Positions 19,702 through 31,134 of a DNA stretch of 64,000 bases are shown one piece after another. The notes below the pieces were generated by a model. It was not told the origin of the DNA and searched no databases. It worked only from the letters and a program-made list of their open reading frames with translations. The translations under genes were made by a program, and so were the position numbers. Origin of the DNA: Agarophyton chilense (lineage: Eukaryota > Rhodophyta > Florideophyceae > Gracilariales > Gracilariaceae); assembly GCA_030374765.1 (NCBI GenBank), contig JARGXX010000027.1, positions 124,001-188,000 of the forward strand, given 5' to 3'. The number at the start of each line of letters is the position of its first letter. Within the stretch, counting starts at the first letter, position 1.

Positions 19702-21550
19702 GCCTTCTTGATCCTTCTTTACAGCTCTTTTTTGGAGATGCAAATGAAGTACAAAGCTGGGGCAGCCTTTCCTTTTTGCAAATGGCGATCACGATGTACA
19801 GTATCCTAACTCAGCACAAAGGTGAAACGTGATGCCGTCAACAAGTGACGAGTTCAAACTAACCGTTTAGTCGCTGCAGCATGACCACGTAGGGGTAATC
19901 TCGCAGACTTCTGATGCCTTTGGAAGATATGAATGTACATTGCAAGCATATGGGACTAAACAACCCAAGAACTTTGCCAAGATCATCATATGTGCCTCAT
20001 ATCGGGCTTTAGTGTGGCGGTTGGGGTTAGTGTTAAACGCGGGCTCTTCATAAGAGCATCGGTCTGACAAAGACGCGCTGGCAGTCAATGTCCTCGTTCA
20101 AGTACAAACCCCCTAAGCCGTCTATGACAGTTGCGCAGTAAAAACATTGGCAAGAGTTGTTCACGGATTTCTAACTGTCGAGGGGAAATCAAAGGTGTCC
20201 TAATTCAATTTTCTTTTCCTATATGATAGCGTGGTGTGTCGTTGCGTGTTTTGTTTGAGTTGCCACGGGTTAACCATCTTAATCGTTCCAGCTACAAGAT
20301 ATGTGCCACGTTCTTGTGACCAAAAACTGGAACCATGCAAGTTTTGAGCGCAACTTAAACATCAAAAAGGCTTGAACCCCAGTAAGGACCCTCCACCAGG
20401 GAAAAGCTGCATTTTCCGCCCCACTATCGAGAGAATACCGTGCATGTGATACACAGCCGTGCCTCGAAGCAAAGAATACCAGAAAACTTTGTTCTTTCAC
20501 ATTTAAACATGTGAGCGGTAATTTAAGACACCTGACCCCGTCCTGTGACGCCACCGCGTTGGTTGCTGATGAACTGCGTCGCTTGCAACCTGCTAGCAAG
20601 GAAAAGAGATATCTGAGAGACTTTTTTCGTTTATCAATGCCGGACAGAACGACTACAAGAAGACGTCTGCAAAGGCGTGGTGACGATTCATTGCACAGGC
20701 GAAATCCACAGAGGTCGGGGAACCACAGAGAACCTTTCACTTGCTGTCCTTTTTGGAAGAGGTTCAGAAGACGTCGCCGACGTCGTAGACGGTATCAACA
20801 AGATAGTCTATCTCGCCGTCTCCAAGAGCTGCAACGGAGACCAGTCCGAATCGTGAATCCCGATTTGAGTCGAAGAAGACAGCGAAGAAGTCCCGGAAAT
20901 CAGGAATTAAATTCGTCAAGCGATACACAATTGTTAGATCATGCAAATCGGAGAAACAGTGATCGCCAGGAACATCAAGGACCGCCGCGAGAAATGCAGA
21001 TGGAAGACCAGCACAGAAAAGAGAACACCGTCAAGAATATCAATGTACAACTCGTGAAGAGACGAAAATGGGGTAGTCGAGGCCGTTACGAGGAGCAGGT
21101 TTCCGTGGACATAATGAATTGGTAATCTAAGACGAATATTCAACACAAATAGAGGTAGAAAGTGCGTGAGGTAGATTCATTGCTGCAGCCAGGCAACTTA
21201 TAGAGCCGCAGATGATATTCGAAGAATGAAACCCATGGATCGCCCCTCGTATTCTTATTTCGCGATGAATTGCCTTAAAAGTCCACTGTCTATCATTGGC
21301 TGAGGGCTGGAAGAGAAATTATTATCGAGTGTTTACGGATCCAAAGACGAGTTGGGTTATTCAATCGCAGTTCACGAACAAAATCCCTTTGGAACCATTT
21401 CTACCAGGATTGAAAAACTTGGGAAGCGGTAGACTGATCAATAACATACAATCAACCGAGACCACCGGACGGATTTAGGTTTTCTGGTTTACGTTTCTCA
21501 TTGCCAAGAAAAACAAACACCACATGAAGTATTCATTAAATGATGGTCGA
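19702..21550. other. Region with no supported gene
   Basis: A 204-codon Arg-rich plus-strand frame (20511-21125) and a 153-codon minus-strand frame overlap. A third frame there has protein-like bits (DVADVVDGINKIVYLAVSKS). The conflict between frames, and stops in the best-looking one, suggest a decayed gene at most. Nothing else was recognised. Confidence 0.3.
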
Positions 21551-22293
21551 TCACTTCATAAAGTGCGCAAAGGCGCGATTAGCCTCTGCCCTTTTGTGCA
21601 ATTCTTCTCTGCGAGCAAAAGCGCCTCCTTGTCTCTTGTCCAGAGCTGCAAGTTCATTCGCAAGTCTGAGTCCACCCCCGTGTTCTTTTCTACCTCGAAA
21701 CGCGTCTCTAGGGAAGGTAAATTAGTTCGTCAGTGACGCTGAATCCCACTGCACAGGAAGCGATGCGACGTACCTTATAAAACGCATTGCCAGACTCTGA
21801 GAACGCTTTGGGCCGCATGGAAGCGGGACTTGTAATGCTCTTCCCCCCGCTTTGTAGCGCCTTGTTTCGACCACTGGAGCAGCGTTCGCTACAGCTCGAT
21901 GTAAGAGTGATACCGGGGAGCCAACGTTCTGTTGCGTACGAAGGATGTGAAACGCTTCGTCTACTATTTGCAATGCACAGTGCTTCTTTCCGTCCTTCAT
22001 AATTACACGCACAAGTTTGTGTACGATTGGATCGGAAAGGTGGAGCGACATGCTTTCGTCTGATAAAGGGAGCCTTCTACTCCTTTCGACAGCGGTTATT
22101 AATGCTGAAGAGCTTGCGAAACGCACGCCGGTTCGGTCAGGATGAGAAGCAAAATGTTTCAAAACGCTCCTGTCTCTAGCTAGCTACAGTAGGTGATAGA
22201 AAGCCTGGAAACCCCATATTTTTAAAGAAATTTATTTAGTACCTTCGTAGACACCAAGGCTAAATGAATACGTCGGCCTCCTCTCGAACTCAT
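21551..22293 (-). CDS. Mitochondrial small-subunit ribosomal protein uS7 (nuclear gene, three exons)
   Basis: Exons on the minus strand: 22293-22243, 22183-21774, 21707-21551, giving 205 residues. The introns are GT-AG (GTACTA...CTGTAG and GTACGT...CCCTAG). The first exon supplies an ATG and a basic presequence ([17 protein letters not shown]). The body matches uS7: [58 protein letters not shown]. The third exon ends the protein as [18 protein letters not shown], then [18 protein letters not shown], the classic uS7 C terminus. It binds 16S-type rRNA at the head of the small subunit. Mitochondrial location is inferred from the presequence and from red algal plastids normally encoding their own rps7. 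Divergent from the next gene. Confidence 0.85.
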
Positions 22294-22399
22294 ATCGGCG
22301 AGACCACCGAAGACTCTAGTTTGCTCTGCAGAGTTTTCTTTGAATTTGAAGCAAGAGACACCACTTTGGCAACATTACGAAGGGATATCCTTTGAGGAT

Positions 22400-23147
22400 A
22401 TGGCACAAAACGCATCTGGCGGAAAACAGGGAAGCGATGCATTCCTACCTCCCGCATTCAAAGGGAAAACGGAGCTCTTGGTCGCAACTGAGGGCGACGA
22501 TTGCAACCCAACTTGTTCAACGCGTCGAAGGGTTTTTGAAAATCTAAAAGAGGAGAAATCTTTGCTTGAAGCCCGCAAAACTGACCTCAATAGACAGCTT
22601 GATCTAGAAAAAAGAAGGTTAGAGGCGCATAATCTTTTAGAGTCCTCTTTGAAGCCTTCTGTTTCGGATCCTTGTTGCTGGCTTTCTCATCCCAATGAAA
22701 TTTCAAGAATGCGCGACCGGTTAAAGAAAGCCTCTGAAAACGAACAGCTTATTCTTCCAATTGTTGAAGAAGTGAGAGACATTCGTGAACGTCTTTTGGA
22801 ACAAGCCTTGGTTGTATATAGAGAGGACCACGGACCCGATAATGGAAACGCTTGCTCTCCAGGGCAGCCTTCTTCACGAAAAAGCTGTTAGCGAATTTCA
22901 GAAGGGGGCATATTTGGATGCGAATAATGGCACGGCAACTAAAAAAATTGGTTTTCGTCTTTTGGCTCTGAGGGCATCTCCACCGGGGCGCTTGCGAAAA
23001 ACCTACAATCTAAAAATCAGGCGCCAATTGGCAAGATGTTATTGGCCGCAGGGTGCTTTAGATGAGCCTACCTATAAAACCGGTTTTGCAGTAAATCTAA
23101 AATTGATCGAACTCCACCGCGACTATAATGTGCCTGGAAGACCTTAA
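22400..23147 (+). pseudogene. Coiled-coil protein gene, frameshifted and cut by a retrotransposon
   Basis: From an ATG at 22400 the frame gives a helical protein (FENLKEEKSLLEARKTDLNR, later VEEVRDIRERLLEQALVVYR) ending at 22891. The next frame continues protein-like (METLALQGSLLHEKAVSEFQ, then KKIGFRLLALRASPPGR) to 23147. The overlap at about 22,785-22,890 therefore looks like a one-base frameshift. The last six codons lie inside the copia LTR that starts at 23129, so the original 3' end was lost to insertion. The family is not recognised. It may still be an active gene if the frame change is an error in the assembly. Confidence 0.45.
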
Positions 23148-23218
23148 CTCTCCTTTACTTCGCAGTAGTCGTCGTCTGTATTAATTACTGTTCATTCACT
23201 GTAATGCGTGTTTGGAAA
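23129..23218 (-). repeat. Copia 3' LTR
   Basis: About 90 bp, TGTGCCTGGAAGACC... on the plus strand, closely similar to the copy at 28483-28573 with scattered substitutions and small indels. Its inner boundary was set by the extent of similarity. Confidence 0.75.
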
Positions 23219-23507
23219 AGTAAAAATGTGATGCAGCATGAGGTTATGATGTTGTTTGACAGTTCCCGGTTGATGTGTCACATTTTTTTGTGTCGGGTTG
23301 GGAGTGACTTGGATCTTATTGCGAAGGTATTGATTTCTATCTCTGTGCAACGGTTTTTTGAATATGTCTGCTTTCATGTCGGTGGTGGATATTCTATGAA
23401 CTGTGATTGTGTTGTCTCCTACGTGATGTTCTAGGAAGTGATGACGAATGTCTATGTATTTCTTTTTCTTTGTCGGGTCTTGATTCTAGACTATAATAAT
23501 TGCCGAT

Positions 23508-26500
23508 TTATTGTCTATGTGGTGCTATGTTGGCTCGGTAAGTGGCATGTGTGATTTTTGAAAGAGTTTTTGTAACCATGTCGTGTGCTTCGTCGCTGCT
23601 GTGGTTTCTATTTACTCCACTTTCGTGGTCGATAACTCTACGATGTTTTATTTGCGCGATGTCCAGGATATCTGGGTAGAGTTGGTGCAGTTCAAGGTGC
23701 CTGATATGGATTTCTAATCTTTTGCATTTGCGAAGTCTGCGTCGCTGTATACCTGAAGCATGTGTCTGTCCGAGGAGCTGTTGGATTCGAAGAAGAGTCT
23801 GTGGGTGCGTTTTTCTTTTAGGTATCGAAAGAGACATTTCAAGGCTTGTTGATGGTGTTTCTGCGGTTTAGAAATGTGTCGGGACAGGTGATTTGTGACA
23901 TATGCGATGTTTGGTCATGTTATATCGGTAATGTACCGTATTTACCCTATTGTTTGTCGATAAGTCGTTGCTTCTGTTGCGTTTAGTGGTTTGCAGTGTG
24001 ATTGTTGATCTAGTATTTTGATGTTGTTGTACATAGTGAACTTTGGCTTCCTGTGTTTCATGCCGGTTTGCTGGAGAATCGAATCTATTTCGTAAGACTG
24101 TGAGATTTGTGTGCTCTCTGTGTTGCGAGTGATTGTCCAGTTAAGAACTCGCATTGGGGCTCCTTATCGTTTGAGTTTGTATTTGGTGAGCATTTTGTAG
24201 TATAGTTCGTCGATGAGTGCTTTTTTGGTGGCGAGGACGAGGATGTCGTCTATTGTGGTGCTTACGATTGTGAATCTTTCGTTGGTTCGTAACATGTAAA
24301 GACAGGGACCATGTTCCGAGCTGGTATATCCAAAGGATGTGAAGAACTTTTGCAGTCTATGCTTGTAGTAAAATGCTGCCGGCGGTGATCCATAAAGGTT
24401 GCCTACTAGGCGTCCGTACGTGCTATGATGTCTGTAAGAACCGTTGAAATTCTGCATTTGTTTGACATATGAAGAGCAACGCCCTCCAGGGAGGTTTTTG
24501 GGGACTTAAGTTTTTTCCAGAGCCTCCGGCGTGCAACCTCGTTATGAGTAGGAGTAATCCGTTTTCACGGCGATGGCCGGAACGCCGGTGATGCACCGGC
24601 GGGACCGGGTGCCATACACGTGGCCGCCAGATTGGCCCCTTTGTAGACGGACATTTAGCTATTTAGGATAGACTTTATTTATTCTATTCTACGGTGACTA
24701 CAGTACTTAGGCCGCCGGCCTCGCGGCCGCCGGTCCAGTAAAGTCTCCCAAACAAGGGTGATCTTGGTCTTCCAGATCTTGGCTCTGGGTCGAACCGCCT
24801 GCGCGGATATACAACTCCTTACGGAGGGATTTCCCGTGGTGCACGGCTTCCCAACCCCCTTGGACGTTCAAGCAGCCTTCGTGTGTTGGGTATCTATTCC
24901 CACTTTCGTGGTTCCGCCCGTGTATACGGTTTGCTACACCCGGCAGTGCCAGCTATTCCCGAGTCCCCTCTTGCGACTCGTGGTCAACCTCGCCCTCTTG
25001 CCTCCGTTCCCATTTTCCTTCCCTTTTCCTCCCCTTCATTGGGCAATTCCCGCTCTTGCGGCTCGCACTGACACCTGTCGTGCTCGCCACTCTCGTGGGT
25101 TTTGCCTCCTCAAAGGATACGCAAGCACCGCTTCTGCGGATATTCTCGGCTTCTTTCAGCCTCCCTGCGCCGTCGCGACGGTTCGGCTCCGGCTTACACC
25201 CGGCATTGCGCGCCGATCCCTGAAAGGGCTCTACCGCGCCGGTTACCTCGTGAGAGGAAGATCCGGACGTCTTCGTAGGTTTTCCCCCTTGGGGGCATTG
25301 TCCTACAACATATATGGGTCTTTCGTGGTTATATTGTTCGTGAAGGAATGCTGACTTTATGTCGAAGTGCTCGAGGGGAAGGTTCATTGTGGCATGAATG
25401 GCTAACAGCATGCGTTTGGGTGGTGCGATCTGCTGCATAGGTGGTTGTGTTTTTGGGTTCATAGTGGAGGCTTGGTTTTATTAAGTCTCCGCGAAGGTTG
25501 AACCTGGCTTTGCGCTGTGTTATGTGTTCTTCGGAGGAACGTTTGTATCGGTACAACATCATGAGGGGTATGACGGATTCTGGGGGTGGTTTGAAGTTGA
25601 TAGGAAGCCATGATATACTGTTGTGTGTGTCGAGATTGCGTAGTTTTTCATCGTGTGCCTGCTGCCACTGTTCTGCGTCTGGGTATTTGCGTGCCTGTGC
25701 CAAGTTCATGGGGGGCTTGCGTGGTAATGAGTATTCCTATGGGTGTTTGCTGTTTGTAGTCTGTTCGGGCTTGGAATGCTGTGTTGTTGGTGTCTGTAAG
25801 GTCTGTAGATTTTTGAGAGGGGTGGAAGTCCTCGGCTCTTATTTGTTGATATTTTTGTGTTCTTAAATTGAGAACTACTACATGGGTGAGGGTGGTTGCA
25901 TACATGTACCGTGCCGGATCTGCGCGTGGTTCGAGTTTCTTCTTTGAAGCATAGATTGGCACTGTTCCCAGCTGTCCGAACGTGTATAGTCGTGTGAGTA
26001 GTGGTTTGGCATTGTACCAAAGCTGATATGGTGAAGTATCTGTGGTGGCGTAGTGCATGAGATTGTATTTGAATACGGTATCTCTGGCCGCGTCTTCCCA
26101 GTACGAGTCGTCTAGTTCAGTTGTGATGAGGACTGCTCTGACGGAATCAATGATTGTGCAGTTAAGTCTCTCTGCTATGCCATTTTCCTGAGTTTGATGG
26201 GGAGTTCTGAGGTGTAGACGTATTGCATGTTTGTTATATATGTTCTGCGGTTGGTGTGAGGTGTATTTCTAAGCATTGTCGCTTCGGAACTCTCGCAGGG
26301 GGTGTCCTACGGTGTGCTTGATATGTTGTAGTCTGGTGTCTAAATAGTCTGCTATATCATTGTGGTCCTTAATGAAGTCGGCTATGACGAATTTGCTCAT
26401 AGCGCAAACTACAAGGAGCATGTGGTTATTTCTGTGTCTGGAGTAGGGTTTGATCGGCCCGCATGTGTCTGAGCTGACATATGAGCCGATGGGATATGAG

Positions 26501-26979
26501 TGTGTTTTGCTCGTGTGTGGTGCTGGGTGTCGTTTGGCGTGTTGGAATGCACTGCAGGTGAGGCGGACGTCTGACGAGAGTGTAGTGGGCATGATGGGTA
26601 CCAGTCGTCTGTGTGCTGTGAGTGCCAATTTGTTTGGGTGGGCATGATTTAGTCGAATATGCCAGTTGTGCGTGTGGAGTTGTACGTCGGATTGACGTTT
26701 GGTGTTGATGGGGTTGTGCAGGTGTCGTAGCGATGTGGTCGTTGTCTTGGGTTTCTGGTGTTTTGTGACTGGAGGGGGGGTGGGGGGAGGAGGGCTGGTT
26801 TGGTGTTGGTCTTGCTCGTTTTTGTCTTCGCTTTCGTGGTTTGGCTCTTGCTTTTTGACGTCTTCGGTTTTGTGCTGTTGCTCTTCTTCTTCTTGTGTTT
26901 GACCAGTGTGGTTCGTGCCGTGTGCGCTTCTGTATTGTTGAGACTTTTGGTTTTTAGTCTGTACTGGTTGTTTCTTCAT
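23508..26979 (-). pseudogene. Copia pol remnants: integrase, reverse transcriptase, RNase H
   Basis: 26979-26269 has the pre-integrase HHCC-like LHTHNWHIRLNHAHPNKLAL and an integrase core start (YVSSDTCGPIKPYS, then EFRSDNA). 26058-25648 continues integrase (HYATTDTSPYQLWYNAKPLL). 25709-25329 begins the reverse transcriptase (RKYPDAEQWQQAHDEKLRNL), with HFDIKSAFLHEQYNHERPIY next. After the nested LTR it resumes at 24464 (YVKQMQNFNG) and shows TTIDDILVLA in place of the usual YVDD box. 24154-23942 and 23837-23508 give the connection and RNase H region. Frameshifts and stops are frequent. Confidence 0.8.
24465..25312. mobile_element. Solo LTR with 5-bp target-site duplication, nested in copia
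   Basis: An 838-bp sequence (24470-25307) starts TGAAGAGC and ends GTCCTACA, the TG...CA of LTRs. It is flanked on both sides by ACATA (24465-24469 and 25308-25312). Removing it and one ACATA rejoins the copia reverse transcriptase frame as ...RPIYVKQMQNF. No internal coding domain is present, so it is a solo LTR or a very short non-autonomous copy. It is GC-rich, with an AT-rich TATA-like block near 24,660-24,690. Confidence 0.88.
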
Positions 26980-27734
26980 GGATCTGTCGCTATTACTGCT
27001 GGGGGATTGGTTTTAGCGTCTATGATGTAGCCATGATTTGCTGTGATTGCGACTAGGCCGTATCGAGTCGCGAGATCATTTATCGAGAGTAGACAATGAC
27101 GAAGGGAATAATTTGCCACTGCTTTGGTTTTTATTACTCTAGTCCGGTTGGTTAGGAGGTGTATAGTTCCACTGTGGGTGCACCTGGTCTGCTGGTAATT
27201 AGCGGATTGTGTTAGGGTGGTTTTTTGAAGTGGTTGCATAGAGGATACTCTGTGGGTGATGTGTGTGACTGTGAGCCGCCGTCGAGGAGAAACGTACCGG
27301 TGGCTTCTGTGTCCGATTCGGATAGTACATCCACTTGATAAGGGTGTTGTTGGGGATTAGTCGGAATGGCCAAGTACGTTTTGTGTGGTGGGGGATGATA
27401 AGGATTGTGTGGGGGTGCTGCTCCTACTTGAAAGTAGTTGGCTTGTGGTTTGCCGGCTTGATTATTTGGGTGTTTCGGGTGTCGGCATTGGGCGTCCGTG
27501 TAGTTGCAGCGTACGCCTAACGCTTTGTGGTAGGAACAGAGTTGGTTGAAGGGTACTCTTCGCATCGGGTATGGTGGGCGTCGGTAGTTTGATCGTTGGG
27601 GATAGTTGATGTTCCGTTGTCCATAGTCCCCTGTGAATTGATGATCTCTGTTCGTGGGCGCGGAGCTGGTAGTAGATGCTTGATAGAGACTGTAAAGGGA
27701 TTTGTATACTCTTGTGAAGTTGCGAATTGTTCAC
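26976..27734 (-). pseudogene. Copia gag C-terminal zinc region and protease
   Basis: 27565-27212 carries a Cys/His cluster (CSYHKALGVRCNYTDAQCRH) followed by TGTFLLDGGSQSH, the position of the copia protease D-S/T-G box, here D-G-G. 27239-26976 continues the protease domain. The change from D-S/T-G would remove the usual Ser/Thr next to the catalytic Asp. Confidence 0.6.
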
Positions 27735-27824
27735 GGATTGTTTGATAGGATATGTCCCATGATTGGTGTGAGTCCTGCTTGTTTCTTCATTCCTGCGATG
27801 ATGAAGTCGATGTTTGTATCCTCT

Positions 27825-28259
27825 TCAGTGATGTTTTGATAACGGGCGGCTACCATCTTCGGTCTGATTGCAAGGTTTTTTGAGGTAGTCTTCAATGTCG
27901 GCTGGATTCTGTATTTCTACGCTTTCCGCTTCCGTCTTGAGAAACTGGTGATCTTCTTTAGTGAACTGGTTGGTATGTGCTATGATCTTTTCCGTGAGAT
28001 CGTAGGGTGTTGGGTCTTCTTTGGGAGCGAGGAGTAGTCCTAGTATATCTATGGAGACGCTGCTGAGGATTGCTGAAACAATGCGGCTTTGCTGGGATTG
28101 ATGAGTCTTCAGGGATGCTTCATCTACTGGGAGAAATGGGTTGTTTTGGAGGTGTGGGAGTGCGTCAATTGTGATTGCGTATGTATTCAACGAAAGGTAC
28201 CATAGTGCGTAGTTCTTTGTGTCAAGTGAAAGAATTCGAGGTTGTTTTTCTTGTTCCAT
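27825..28259 (-). pseudogene. Copia gag N-terminal part
   Basis: Opens with an ATG at 28259 shortly after the primer site and has the copia gag pattern LDTKNYALWYLSLNTYAI and later TKEDHQFLKTEAESVEI. The frame stops at 27825 and resumes in another frame downstream. Confidence 0.65.
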
Positions 28260-28467
28260 GGTGGCGTGTGTGGTGGTAGTGTGGTGTGGCTGTTGTGTTG
28301 TGTCTTGAGGAGTGTGGTTGTCGTTGGCTGTAGTGATCGCGTTGGTGTAGAGCGTTTATATGTGGTTTTCTTGTCGAAGTTCCCGCCCTTGTCTGCGGGT
28401 TAATCTGGAGGATGGCCGATTCGTTGTGTGAAAGGTTTGGGTGTGCGGGGAGGGTTCTTAGCTTAGC

Positions 28468-28482
28468 GTGTGGGCCATAACC
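28468..28482 (-). other. Copia primer-binding site matching initiator tRNA-Met anticodon arm
   Basis: Directly after the 5' LTR end (minus strand ...CACGCACA) comes GGTTATGGCCCACAC, complementary to the anticodon stem-loop of initiator tRNA-Met (GGGCCCATAACC core) with one base missing. Drosophila copia primes from this internal position of the tRNA. The abutting position confirms the LTR boundary. Confidence 0.7.
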
Positions 28483-28573
28483 TGTGCGTGGAAGACTTTA
28501 ACTCTCTCCTTTACTTCGTAGTCGTCTTCGTCTGAATTAAATACTGTTCGTTCACTGTAATGCTTGTTTGAAA
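28483..28573 (-). repeat. Copia 5' LTR
   Basis: About 90 bp, TGTGCGTGGAAGACT... on the plus strand; partner of the LTR at 23129. Short for an LTR, but position, similarity and the adjacent primer site agree. Confidence 0.75.
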
Positions 28574-28829
28574 TGCAATGGGCGAGATGGGAGGCTGGTA
28601 CTGTACTTCATCTCATATGGTCTGTTCGACCACTGTCGTGTGTGCCAAGAGACGATCGCGCAGTCAAAGCCAGAGTCATCGAAAAGGGGATAGAGTACCA
28701 CCTCATTGAAAAGGGGCTCTGTGCTTTGGCCGCCACAATCTTCCTTCACGCGCAGACGTGCTTCGGTACAAGCAGACTACACCACACATGGAAGAACACA
28801 GTGCATAATCCCGCGACTCTGATCTCGAG

Positions 28830-30295
28830 ATGTTGATCTCCGCGCCGTGTGCTATGATGCCAGGAATCTCCCAGGTCGTTCTGTTTTTGAGTCGTAGAAA
28901 AAAGCGGCGCCAAGGCGGTTCCGCACCCAGCAAAGCCTCAACTCGCAACAATTACGCGGCGAGAGCGGAGACGGACAAAAAATGGAGAAGGCCTACTTCT
29001 CTTCGCATATGAGCGCGAACATGTGCACAGAACAGGAATTTGAGAGGCGTCGCCGGATGCCGCATGCTATTCCCGAGAAAACTCGTGAGGCTGTTGTTGG
29101 CTACGATCCGTACTTTGTTTGCAACAACGACGCGGTTGGATTGAAAGGTGTACTCACTGACATTAAGATTTTAATTTCTTTGCGTGAGATGTGCTATGGT
29201 GATGGTAACGATCGTGTCGCAAGCGAGTTCAAGGTGTCAGAGGCAACATAGTCGAATTCTTTGAAGAGGGTTTTCACTGCTATCTTGTAGGGCTGTGAAA
29301 GCGATTACTGGCGTTTACCAACTCCGGCAGAAATAAAGAGGCTTTCGAACCGCTAAGCATGTTTGGGATTTCTTAGATGCCTGGGGTGCTTGGACTGTTC
29401 TAAATGCAGCTGAGACGCATGTTCAGTTGAAAAGCAGGGCACGCACAAGAGAAAAGAGAATAAACCTTGCTTACAGATAGAGGTGATTGGGGACGACGAC
29501 AATTATGTCTGGAATTCCTTTTTAGCTGCCCCAGGAAGCTAAAATGATAACAATATCCTGAGTGTCCCCCCACCCCCCCCCTCCTATTTAGAACGATTTG
29601 CAGTAGGCAATGGACGTCTTGTGCACCGGAAAACATCACGATCGATGGAAGAAGCTACGCTGGTTCTGTTATTTCGTCGATGGCATTTACCCTCGTCATC
29701 GACCTTTCATCTCTACTATTGCCCAGGCTGGCAACAAGAAGGAAAACCTATTTGGTAAAAAATCCAGGAGAGCGTGCGAAAGTGCGTCGAGCGCTTTTTT
29801 GGCGTTTGTTACAAGTACTTTCGCAAATTGTATCTACCAAGTCGCTTGACGCGCAAGTCCGACATGGAGTTTGTTGTGAAGGCATGCATCATAATACACA
29901 ACACCATCGTGCGGCATCGAGTTCAAAGCGGGCGAATAAAGGGCATTCGTACCACCAGGGTTCTTCTTGACCCTTTCAAAGAGCCTACAAAGACACGATT
30001 GCTTGCTCAACCTCCACGCGAGATCAAATATGCAGTGGCTGCGTTTTTGCACGAGCACATGACTGCCTATGACGACCGAAACCAGCATTTCGAGCTCAAG
30101 TCTGCCCTAGCCAGCCACATCTGGGAAGCAAGGGGCGGTGATGATTGCATGAGCGAGACAGACGGGGACGACTTCGAGGAGATGGGCGAAGACATTGACG
30201 CTTCTGGCCGCGACACGAGCGACTCAAACGACTGCCAGAACATATTTGAACGTGGCGCTGTAGAAGAAAGCAATGTTGATACAGCAACAAAGTAA
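28830..30295 (+). pseudogene. PIF/Harbinger-like transposase, broken
   Basis: Collinear fragments match the plant-transposon-protein/DDE_Tnp_4 group: YDPYFVCNNDAVGLKGVLTD and ISLREMCYGDGNDRVASEF near 29,100-29,250; IEVIGDDDNYVWNSFLAAPG near 29,480-29,530 with the catalytic-type D; then VERFFGVCYKYFRKLYLPSR and VVKACIIIHNTIVRHR at 29,780-29,930. The first and last blocks are open (28982-29251, 29774-30295), but the centre has several stops and shifts plus a C-run near 29,570. The C-terminal tail is acidic. Inactive as it stands. Confidence 0.75.
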
Positions 30296-30596
30296 ACGTG
30301 GGCAGTTCTCCACAGAAAAAGTGAAGTAGAACACCAAAAGTGCTTCAATCCGATCCAAAACTGCAATGGAAGGAAGAGATGTAACAAGTAGCTAGAGTTT
30401 GGCTTCGTCGCCGCTGTCAATGCTCGCACTGCCCGCATTGCCTTCATGCGGATCACCCAAGCCCATTGTAGTATTCTACTACTCTCGGAATACCGATGGA
30501 ATATTTTTTGGCTAAGTTTGATGATACTCATAAGGGAGTGCAACGGCTAGGATGAAGTTATGAAGCGGCACCAAGCAGATAGCCCGTGAGGTGGTA

Positions 30597-31134
30597 TGTT
30601 ACACGTGGGACCTTGGTCTGCAACGGCGCATCTGGTTCGAACCTTTATAAGGAAATACCGGATTGGCAACGGCCCATATAGTGGGCAGCCACATGGCAAC
30701 TAATCCTATCCTTCGTAGGTGGAAGCCCCTTTAGAGTTAGTTATCCCGTACTGTAGAAGGGTTACTTGGCTATCCAAGTTTATATCTAGATATTATTATG
30801 TGCGGTGCTCACCCCTGCGCACAGTACATAAGGCATAGAGAGGAACGTCGACTCCAAAGTAAACGAGACAACAACGGGTTTACCAACTGTCTTGTACCTT
30901 GTTTAGGGTTCCTTAACCGGAGATCCGGACGAGCTACAACAAGTAGTAGTCCGTTCCATAGTACCAACCACCCTCATTGGCGATTGGGGCCTTGCAACCC
31001 TCATTGGCGATTGGGGCCTTGCAACCCTCATTCTACTTCGCTAGTGCACATATTCCCCTTAGCCGCAAGCACCCATTCCGCAATCCCGAACACTGTCGCA
31101 GGTGTCTGCTCTCTCTGTTAGAGCGGATACTACA
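30597..31134 (+). repeat. LTR-like repeat, family 2, copy A
   Basis: 538 bp from TGTTACACG to GGATACTACA, related along most of its length to the 850-bp repeat at 45417-46266 in the same orientation. It contains a tandem duplication (30971-31024) of a 27-bp unit that is single in the other copy. The TG...CA ends suggest an LTR, but no target duplication or coding part was found. Confidence 0.6.

Larger units (their letters stand above)
23129..28573 (-). mobile_element. Decayed Ty1/copia retrotransposon (minus strand)
   Basis: Bounded by two related LTRs of about 90 bp and read right to left in the order gag, protease, integrase, reverse transcriptase, RNase H, which is the copia order. All reading frames carry stops or shifts. 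An 838-bp solo LTR of another family interrupts the reverse transcriptase. No target duplication could be confirmed because the outer LTR edge on the right is uncertain. The left LTR abuts and truncates a host-like coding frame. Confidence 0.85.

Noticed and set aside
20511-21125. 204-codon Arg-rich plus-strand ORF
   Set aside because: Its extreme Arg content is typical of a wrong frame in GC-skewed DNA, a long opposing frame exists, and a third frame has more protein-like segments.
24758-25354. 198-codon plus-strand ORF
   Set aside because: Lies almost wholly inside the solo LTR and has no domain; it runs past the LTR edge into copia DNA, so it cannot be an ancestral gene.
26700-27030. Plus-strand Val/Leu-rich ORFs suggesting a membrane protein
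   Set aside because: They are antisense to the copia gag-pre-integrase region and reflect its Pro/His/Gln-rich coding strand.
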